A DNA stretch of 5,115 bases from Caulobacteraceae bacterium (GTDB taxonomy: Bacteria; Pseudomonadota; Alphaproteobacteria; Caulobacterales; Caulobacteraceae), in NCBI GenBank assembly GCA_030151985.1, contig JASLDZ010000086.1, positions 1-5,115 on the forward strand, given 5' to 3'. Below, piece by piece: positions 1 through 4,591 of this stretch (positions are counted from its first letter, which is position 1; the number at the start of each line of letters is the position of its first letter). Both the position numbers and the translations under genes were made by a program. The notes under the pieces were generated by a model. That model was not told the origin of the DNA and did not search any database. It worked only from the letters and a program-made list of their open reading frames with translations.

Positions 1-226
1 GCTCTGGGCGGGGCTGTTCGCGCTCGTGAACGAAAGAGCCGGTCGGCCGGTCGGCCAGCCGCATGCCGGATTGTACGCCCACCCCGAGGCGTTCAACGAC
101 GTCCTGACCGGAAGCAACCGCGTCGGAACGGTGGGGTACGCCGCCGGCCCTGGCTGGGACGCCTGCACGGGGCTGGGTACGCCCAAGGGCGAGGCGATCG
201 CCGCCCTCTTCGGCGCGAACCCTTGA
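1..226 (+). CDS. Sedolisin-family (S53) serine peptidase, C-terminal end (partial)
   Basis: This is the last ~74 codons of a gene that begins before the window; the reading frame runs from base 2 to a TGA at 224-226. The translated end reads LWAGLFALVNERAGRPVG near the window edge, then a FNDVLTGSN segment, then YAAGPGWDACTGLGTPKG. In S53 peptidases (sedolisin, kumamolisin) the catalytic Ser sits in an SGTSxxxP motif directly before an LWAAL-like helix, and the C-terminal Ca2+ site uses the Asp of an F-(N/R)-D-(I/V)-T-x-G segment and the Asp of GWDxxTGxG. Both calcium-site segments are visible here; the catalytic Glu/Asp/Ser residues would lie upstream, outside the window. Such enzymes are usually secreted acid-active endopeptidases made as pro-proteins. 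The last residues (IAALFGANP) are an ordinary family C-terminus with no added domain. Family assignment is confident; substrate and activity cannot be judged. Confidence 0.88.
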   Translation, partial: LWAGLFALVNERAGRPVGQPHAGLYAHPEAFNDVLTGSNRVGTVGYAAGPGWDACTGLGTPKGEAIAALFGANP

Positions 227-349
227 GGCTGTTCAGGCCTGTCCTTGATCAAGGCTGCGGGGCGTAGGACCGAAGGCCCCCTCGCGCGGCGCCCGCCCCA
301 GGTCGCCGCGAAGCCCTTGAGGTGCAAGGCGCGCGCGCCGACCTCCGCC

Positions 350-381
350 CCTCGACGCCGGGCCGTCGAGGCTGCGGCCTC
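350..381 (+). repeat. Two mutually exclusive short hairpins
   Basis: Bases 350-357 (CCTCGACG) pair perfectly with 364-371 (CGTCGAGG) across a 6-base loop. Bases 368-372 (GAGGC) pair with 377-381 (GCCTC) across a 4-base loop. Because 368-371 is used by both, only one stem can form at a time. The pair sits about 95 bases before the ATG of the His-rich gene. Alternative stems of this size are expected by chance in DNA this GC-rich, so a regulatory role is only a possibility. Confidence 0.3.
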
Positions 382-462
382 AGGCCAGTTCGGTTCCGCT
401 TTCGACGCGCAGGCGACGTCTTCTTGTCGCGTATCGGTGGTAGCCGCGAGGCGGGGTGGGCC

Positions 463-470
463 AAAGGAGG
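463..470 (+). promoter_or_regulatory. Strong ribosome binding site of the His-rich gene
   Basis: AAAGGAGG lies 6 bases before the ATG at 477 and is close to a perfect anti-16S match. It decides the start: an in-frame GTG at 456 lies upstream of this site and would place it inside the coding sequence, adding seven residues (GTG plus six) that do not look like the rest of the protein. Confidence 0.8.
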
Positions 471-476
471 AAGCAC

Positions 477-683
477 ATGGCGACGACCAACCATCCGTCC
501 AGCGAGCATCACACCAACGCCGCGTCCCACCACGAAGCGGCCGCTCACCACCATCGCCAGGCCGCGCACCACCACGAGCATGGGCGCCACGAGGAGGCTA
601 AGGAGCACGCCACCGCCGCGCACCAGCACAGCACCAAGGGCCACGAGCATACGGCGACGGCCCACGAGCATTCGCACAAGTGA
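477..683 (+). CDS. Small histidine-rich heptad-repeat protein, 68 aa
   Basis: The protein has 68 residues, 21 of them His (about 31%), with Ala, Glu and Thr making up much of the rest. There is no Cys, no signal peptide and no membrane segment. The His residues are spaced in heptads: 11/18/25/32 and 12/19/26/33 in the N-terminal half (with 24/31/38), then 44/51/58/65 and 49/56/63 in the C-terminal half, with a phase change near Gly36. Ala pairs at 15-16, 22-23 and 29-30 follow the same period. This suggests amphipathic helices, perhaps a helical hairpin turning near the HGR at 35-37, with a His-lined face. Short His-rich proteins of similar look are annotated as hypothetical in many Proteobacteria; divalent metal binding (Ni, Zn, Cu, Co) or pH buffering are plausible roles but are inferred from composition only. 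The start at 477 is set by the excellent Shine-Dalgarno site. The dense CAC/CAT runs and strong translation signal argue for a real, well-expressed gene. Confidence 0.85.
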   Translation: MATTNHPSSEHHTNAASHHEAAAHHHRQAAHHHEHGRHEEAKEHATAAHQHSTKGHEHTATAHEHSHK

Positions 684-698
684 TCGGGGTGGGACGTC

Positions 699-742
699 GC
701 GGAGCGGCGCCCCCGTCCGGCCCCTGCGTGTCGCCGCTCCGC
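699..742 (+). terminator. 11-bp GC-rich inverted repeat after the His-rich gene (terminator-like, no T-run)
   Basis: GCGGAGCGGCG (699-709) is the exact reverse complement of CGCCGCTCCGC (732-742), with a 22-base loop. It starts 16 bases after the stop codon of the His-rich gene, where a transcript end or 3'-protecting hairpin would be expected. The right arm is followed by AAGCGGAC rather than a T-run, so if it ends transcription it is not a textbook intrinsic terminator. It could act as an RNA-stabilising stem. The second arm also overlaps a smaller CCGC-AA-GCGG stem (739-748). Confidence 0.4.
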
Positions 743-1148
743 AAGCGGACGCCGGCGCGACATCTGCGGGCGCGGTCACCCTCCGGTCGCGCGCCCGCCT
801 CGGCCTGCCGAGCAGCCGGCGCTCCTTCGGACGGCTCGCCGCGCGGCCGCCTCAGCGCCGATGGCGGGCAGGGGGCCCTGGAGGTTGCCAAGAGCGCTCG
901 TCGGTGACGGGACGGCGGCCCCCGCGGGCGTGCCCGTTATCCCATCGCGGCACCCAGGCGTTGGGCTCAGCCGCCGAGCGTGGACCCTGAGCCGGGCTTC
1001 GTCCGGGTGCGGCGCGTCGCCGGGCGTCTTCGCTCAGCCGCGCGCCAGGCGCCGGCTTCGACGGCGTCGCTGCGACGATCCGCCGGGCGGGTGCGCCGAT
1101 GCGTCAGGTTCGCCCGATTTGCGGCGCGCTTCATGAGGCCGACTCCCC

Positions 1149-1154
1149 AGGAGA
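1149..1154 (+). promoter_or_regulatory. Ribosome binding site of the MOSC gene
   Basis: AGGAGA lies 6 bases before the ATG at 1161. It supports this start over any internal one, even though it leaves about 20 residues before the first MOSC-like segment. Confidence 0.7.
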
Positions 1155-1160
1155 CGATCC

Positions 1161-1754
1161 ATGTTCGACGCCGAAGCCAGCGCTGCACATCCTGTCGAGG
1201 TCGCCGTCGCTGCGGCGTCCTGCGTCAGAATCGAGGCGCTGGCGCGCAGTCCCACCCACAGCTTCGCCAAAGCCCCTTGCCTCGGCCTGACCCTGCTCGC
1301 GGGCCTGGGCGTCGAGGGGGACGCCCACTGCGGCGAAGAGGACCAGCACCTGTTTCTCGGCAAGCCGAACCCGCCTCCTAATCTTCGGCAGCTGCATCTC
1401 TTCCCAGGCGAACTCATGGACGCCCTGCGCGCTGAAGGCTTCGCCCTGTCGCCCGGGGCCATCGGAGAGAACGTCGTCACGCGCGGAGCCGACCTGCTCG
1501 CGCTTCCTCTGCACACGGAGCTGGCCTTCCCCTCGGGCGCTCGCATACGGCTGACGGGTCGACGCACGCCCTGTCGGTTGGTGGACCGGCTCGGCAAAGG
1601 CCTGATGAAGGCTCTGGGCGGGGACGGCGTCTGGGGGGAGCGCCCGATCGCGGGGGTGATGGCGGTCGTTCTGGCCGGCGGGGCGGTCGCGCTGGGCGAC
1701 AACGTCCGCCTCCACCTGCCGTCGGAACCCCACGAGACTCTTCCTGGGCTTTGA
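1161..1754 (+). CDS. MOSC domain-containing protein, 197 aa
   Basis: The MOSC fold is the C-terminal molybdenum-cofactor-sulfurase domain, also found in stand-alone proteins such as YiiM and in mARC/YcbX. These bind molybdenum cofactor or carry sulfur, often for reduction of N-hydroxylated compounds. Motifs seen in order: GVEGDAHCG (50-58), LRQLHLF (75-81), PGAIGEN (98-104), DLLALP (111-116), LTGRRTPC (131-138), GVMAVVLAGG (165-174) and a final GD (179-180). Cys138 is at the place of the conserved MOSC cysteine that can bind Mo or carry a persulfide. No FeS, FAD or beta-barrel partner domain is attached, so it is a single-domain cytosolic protein. The first ~20 residues are an Ala-rich extension of unknown value; the Shine-Dalgarno site supports including them. 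It stands alone on its strand: the small gene upstream is 477 bases away and the next gene converges on it, so no partner oxidoreductase is visible. Family call is strong; substrate is unknown. Confidence 0.92.
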   Translation: MFDAEASAAHPVEVAVAAASCVRIEALARSPTHSFAKAPCLGLTLLAGLGVEGDAHCGEEDQHLFLGKPNPPPNLRQLHLFPGELMDALRAEGFALSPGAIGENVVTRGADLLALPLHTELAFPSGARIRLTGRRTPCRLVDRLGKGLMKALGGDGVWGERPIAGVMAVVLAGGAVALGDNVRLHLPSEPHETLPGL

Positions 1755-1817
1755 CGCTCGCCGCTCGGCGGTCCGCCCCTGGTGCTGGCGATCCTCGCGG
1801 TCATGACCTGTACGGAC

Positions 1818-1832
1818 GCCGCTCGAAGCGGC
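1818..1832. terminator. Short hairpin between convergent genes
   Basis: GCCGCT (1818-1823) pairs with AGCGGC (1827-1832) over a 3-base loop, in the 100-base gap between the stops of the MOSC gene (+) and the synthetase gene (-). It lies 23 bases past the synthetase stop and could serve either strand. There is no T-run on either side, so it is at best a weak or factor-assisted terminator. Confidence 0.3.
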
Positions 1833-1854
1833 CCGGAAGAGGCTCGGGGCTTGC

Positions 1855-4512
1855 TCAGGGCTGCGGTGACGCGGCCCTCAGGGCCAGGAGCAGCCGCGCG
1901 CTAAGGGCGTCGACTCCCTCGCGCATGAGCGAATGGTGCGTGCCCGGGGTGGAGACGATCGTGAGGCGGTCCGCAAGCGCGCTCCACCCAAGGTCCGCAC
2001 GGCTTTCCGACGCCGGCTGCTCGTCGGCGCGGAGGAGCCAGAGCGGACCGGGGTATGACGTGGGACGCCAGCCCTGGAAGGCCGCGCCCCGGGTGCGCTC
2101 GAGCAGCACCTGGCGCAGATAAAGACCTCGATGCGGTCCCAAGGTGCGGCTCGTCCAGCGCTCCAGCCGCTGCATGGGGCGCGCGCCAAGATGGGAAAAC
2201 AGGGTCTGGATCGCGCGATGACGAAGCCCGCGCAGCGGATCGCGCATGTCGAAAGGCTGGGAACGGCGGCTCGGAAGGCGCGACGGCTCGGCGAGCGCGA
2301 ACCCGGCCGTCACATCGATCAAGCCCAGAAAGGCCACGGTACGTCCCCGCTGCATCAGTACCTGGGCCGCCTCGTAGGCCACCGCGCCGCCGAGCGAATA
2401 GCCAACAAGGTGCAACGCGCCGTCGGGCTGCGTCTGCTCGATCTGGTCCAGCACGTCCTCCAAGATGGCGTCCCGATCGCCCAGACGCTCCGGCTGGTCG
2501 AAGTCCGGAAACTTCAGAACCCGAAAGTCGATCTCCGCCTCCAGGAGGCGGCGCAACTCGGCCAAACTGGGTTCGTCTCCCCCAAGACCGGGCGCCAGGA
2601 AGACCCGGGGGCCCCGCGCGGTCGCATCGTTCGACGCGCCGACGTTCGTGATCCGCTCGGCCAGCGACGCGGCCGTGAAGTCGTCGTGGAAGAGGTCGAA
2701 CGCGAGCCGTCGTCCCAGGTCCCGTTCTAGCCGGAGGAGCAGCTGCAGCTGCTTGAGCGAGTCGCCGCCCGCCGCCTCCCAGGAGCGCGCCTCAGAGCCT
2801 GCGCCCAGCACCCCCTCCCAGGCCCGGCGTACGGCTCGCGCGATCGGCGCCGGGGGCGTCGATGAGGCGGGAGCGAGAGCTGCGGATGCGGGGCTGACGC
2901 GCTCCGAGGCGGCGTTGGCCTCCTCCAGCGCCTCGAGCGCCAGAGTATCGACCTTGTAGTTCGCGAGCCTGGGGATGGCGGCGACGAGACGGATGTCGCT
3001 AGGGGCCATGTGCGGGGGCAGGGCGCCCCGTGCGAAACTCCGAACCGCCGCCGCGGACGGCGGCGAGCGCAGGTCCCTGGGACAAAGGACGGCCAGCAGC
3101 CGAGGTTCCCGGGTTTGCGCGTCGCGACGGGCGACCACCGCGGCCTCGGCGATCTCGGGATGGCTTCGCAGGACGCTTTCGATCTCTGCCAGGTCGGCTC
3201 TAAGCCCCAGGATCTTGATCATCCGATCTCGGCGACCGACGAAGGTGGCCCGACCGTCGCGGGAGATCCGCACCACGTCGCCTGTGTGAAAGAGTTGCTC
3301 GCCATCCTCCATTTGGATGAAGGGGCCTGGCGTGAGTTCGCCGTCTCGCCAGTATCCGCTCGCCATGTCGCGCGCGGCCACCACCACCTCTCCCTGCGCC
3401 CCGTCCACAGCGGCCAGCGGCCGGCCTTCCTCGTCGATCAGGGCGAAGCGGCGACCGTGCGCGATCCAGCCCGACGGCGCCGTGTCGTCCGCACCCAGCG
3501 CTTCGTCAGGACCCAGCACGCCGTGGAACACCACGGCGGTTTCGGTCGATCCTTGCGTCACCCGGATCGCACAGCCCGGCGGCAGGCGGCTTCGGAAGAG
3601 GGCGACGTCGGCGCCGGTTACCCGGTCTCCCCCCATGGTGATGGCGCGAACCGCGCCGAAGGCGGCGTCGGCGCCTGGCGAGGACAGGAGCGCCCGGAAG
3701 ACGAGGGGCACCATGGAGACGAGCGTGACGCGCTCCTGGGCCATCACCCGCAGCGCCTCGGCCATGCCTTCGGCCTTCAGGTCCAGGAGACGGACCCTGG
3801 CTCCGGTCAGGACCGTGGCGAGGATGTCGAGGTTGCCTCCCGCAGCGAGAGAGGCGAGCGAAATCAGCCGGTCGGTCTCGTCGATCGCCAGCGCCCGGAC
3901 GCTTTCGCGCACGAAGGCGAGCGTCGCGGCCTGTCCATAGGCGAGACCCTTGGGACGCCCGGTGCTTCCCGAGGTGAACCCGATGCCGGAAAGGTCGTGA
4001 GCTGCCCCGCGGCGTCCCGGCCGCTCCGTCGCCACCTGCGCCAGCGGCGCCCAGGCGACGCCCTCGCCAAGAAGTTCGGGGTCGGGCGAGCCGCCTGGCG
4101 ACACGAGCACGAGGGCCGGACGGGTCTCGCGAAGGAGCGCGACCAGGCGCTCCCTGGGGTGGCTGGGGTCGATGGGCGCGAGCGGCGCGCCCGCCGCCAG
4201 CGCGCCGAGCAGGATCGCGACGTAGTCGACCGTCGGGCCGACGAGGCTGGCCACGGGTCGGCCTGGAGGGATGTCGGCGAGCTGGTCGGCCACCGCCGTC
4301 GACCGCGCCACGAGCTCCGCGTAGCTGAGCGAGGCGCGCCCATCGTCCACCGCCACCGCGTCGCCACGCCGCAGCGCCACCTCCTCGAAGAGCTCGAAGA
4401 GGGAGCGCCCGGAGGCCAGTGAGACGCTTCCTGAGCCGGGGCGTCCGGCCTTTCCCGCGTCGGCGTCGAAGGGCCTCGGGGGCGCCCAGAGGAGAGAACC
4501 GAGACGATCCAT
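1855..4512 (-). CDS. NRPS-like A-T-TE synthetase (adenylation, carrier, thioesterase), 885 aa
   Basis: A one-module megaenzyme: it should activate a carboxylic acid with ATP, load it on its own carrier domain and release or condense it with its thioesterase. The adenylation domain covers about residues 37-525: LSYAEL (62-67, A1), AAGAPLAPID (106-115, A2), FTSGSTGRPKG (179-189, A3 ATP loop), TQGSTE (319-324, A5), HTGDVV (409-414, A7), GRRDRMIKILG (426-436, A8) and NYKVD (518-522, A10, catalytic Lys520). An Ala/Ser/Pro linker (~530-556) leads to the carrier domain with GGDSL (582-586); Ser585 is the phosphopantetheine site. The thioesterase (~635-880) shows GYSLGG (Ser706), LID (Asp733) and PGTHH (His859), a full triad. 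There is no condensation, epimerisation or reductase domain. At the A4 position the usual FDxS reads about AAGG (Ala224 where Asp235 is expected), so an alpha-amino-acid substrate is doubtful. The same domain order is known from aryl-pyruvate enzymes such as RalA and fungal atromentin synthetases. No phosphopantetheinyl transferase is in the window. The start at 4512 is the only ATG near the A domain that does not run into the divergent gene; its Shine-Dalgarno is poor. Confidence 0.93.
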   Translation of the reverse strand: MDRLGSLLWAPPRPFDADAGKAGRPGSGSVSLASGRSLFELFEEVALRRGDAVAVDDGRASLSYAELVARSTAVADQLADIPPGRPVASLVGPTVDYVAILLGALAAGAPLAPIDPSHPRERLVALLRETRPALVLVSPGGSPDPELLGEGVAWAPLAQVATERPGRRGAAHDLSGIGFTSGSTGRPKGLAYGQAATLAFVRESVRALAIDETDRLISLASLAAGGNLDILATVLTGARVRLLDLKAEGMAEALRVMAQERVTLVSMVPLVFRALLSSPGADAAFGAVRAITMGGDRVTGADVALFRSRLPPGCAIRVTQGSTETAVVFHGVLGPDEALGADDTAPSGWIAHGRRFALIDEEGRPLAAVDGAQGEVVVAARDMASGYWRDGELTPGPFIQMEDGEQLFHTGDVVRISRDGRATFVGRRDRMIKILGLRADLAEIESVLRSHPEIAEAAVVARRDAQTREPRLLAVLCPRDLRSPPSAAAVRSFARGALPPHMAPSDIRLVAAIPRLANYKVDTLALEALEEANAASERVSPASAALAPASSTPPAPIARAVRRAWEGVLGAGSEARSWEAAGGDSLKQLQLLLRLERDLGRRLAFDLFHDDFTAASLAERITNVGASNDATARGPRVFLAPGLGGDEPSLAELRRLLEAEIDFRVLKFPDFDQPERLGDRDAILEDVLDQIEQTQPDGALHLVGYSLGGAVAYEAAQVLMQRGRTVAFLGLIDVTAGFALAEPSRLPSRRSQPFDMRDPLRGLRHRAIQTLFSHLGARPMQRLERWTSRTLGPHRGLYLRQVLLERTRGAAFQGWRPTSYPGPLWLLRADEQPASESRADLGWSALADRLTIVSTPGTHHSLMREGVDALSARLLLALRAASPQP

Positions 4513-4514
4513 CC

Positions 4515-4543
4515 TTGGGATAGGCGCGGCCCGCGCATACCAT
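4515..4543 (+). promoter_or_regulatory. Candidate sigma-70-type promoter for the TonB-dependent receptor
   Basis: TTGGGA (4515-4520) and TACCAT (4538-4543) are separated by exactly 17 bases and match the -35 and -10 consensus at four of six positions each. Transcription would start near 4550, giving a leader of about 40 bases that carries the receptor's Shine-Dalgarno site. The -35 box touches the start codon region of the divergent synthetase gene. This is a prediction from spacing and base match alone. Confidence 0.4.
4524..4536. promoter_or_regulatory. Perfect 13-base palindrome, possible operator
   Basis: GCGCGG-C-CCGCGC is a perfect inverted repeat around a central C. It lies between the candidate -35 and -10 boxes of the receptor promoter and 11 bases before the ATG of the synthetase gene on the other strand. 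A protein bound here could act on both genes. The sequence is pure G/C in a GC-rich genome, so chance is a real alternative. A second, imperfect repeat around GTTAAC (4544-4556) lies next to it. Confidence 0.3.
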
Positions 4544-4580
4544 GCGGTTAACTCGCGACCTCTAAACAGCCTTGACGCTG

Positions 4581-4587
4581 AAGGAGG
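4581..4587 (+). promoter_or_regulatory. Ribosome binding site of the TonB-dependent receptor
   Basis: AAGGAGG ends 4 bases before the ATG at 4592. It fixes the receptor start and thereby shows that the synthetase frame, which stays open back to an ATG at 4632, should not be started there. Confidence 0.75.
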
Positions 4588-4591
4588 CGAG

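Larger units (their letters stand above)
227..476. other. Intergenic region with short palindrome and overlapping hairpins
   Basis: This stretch of 250 bases lies between the peptidase stop and the small His-rich gene. No credible coding frame is seen; the open frames crossing it are Arg/Pro/Ala-rich and lack family features. It contains a perfect 12-base palindrome CCTTGATCAAGG (243-254), 17 bases after the peptidase stop. It also contains two short stems, 350-357/364-371 and 368-372/377-381, which share bases 368-371 and so cannot form together. No T-run follows any stem, so no classical intrinsic terminator is seen. I could not place a convincing -35/-10 pair for the downstream gene. Confidence 0.5.
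684..1160. other. 477-base gap without a recognisable gene
   Basis: No frame on either strand gives a recognisable or well-composed protein. The open frames here are Arg/Pro/Ala-rich, mutually overlapping and typical of GC-rich non-coding or antisense reading. The stretch contains the 11-bp inverted repeat at 699-742 and a 6-bp stem with a 2-base loop at 799-812 (CTCGGC/GCCGAG). The Shine-Dalgarno of the MOSC gene lies at its end. No tRNA, CRISPR, insertion-sequence end or T-rich terminator was seen. Confidence 0.6.

Noticed and set aside
243..254. CCTTGATCAAGG palindrome as terminator or regulator site
   Set aside because: It is perfect, but it has no loop suited to a hairpin terminator and no T-run, and no promoter could be placed around it. 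It is noted only as part of the intergenic region.
322..990. A 222-codon + strand frame spanning the His-rich gene
   Set aside because: It is a shifted frame across the His-rich gene and flanking non-coding DNA, with an Arg/Thr/Pro-rich product and no good ribosome binding site.
1034..1804. A 256-codon - strand frame opposite the MOSC gene
   Set aside because: The + strand frame carries the complete MOSC motif set; the antisense product is Ser/Arg/Pro-rich and unrecognisable.
3010..4422. A 470-codon open frame on the + strand antisense to the synthetase gene
   Set aside because: It lies wholly opposite the well-supported synthetase gene. Its product is Arg/Gly/His-rich with no family motif, as expected for an antisense frame in DNA with strong third-position GC bias.
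3506..4543. A 345-codon - strand frame overlapping the synthetase in another phase
   Set aside because: The translation is Arg/Gly/Pro-rich and shows no motif, while the overlapping frame carries all adenylation core motifs in order without interruption; no frameshift is needed.
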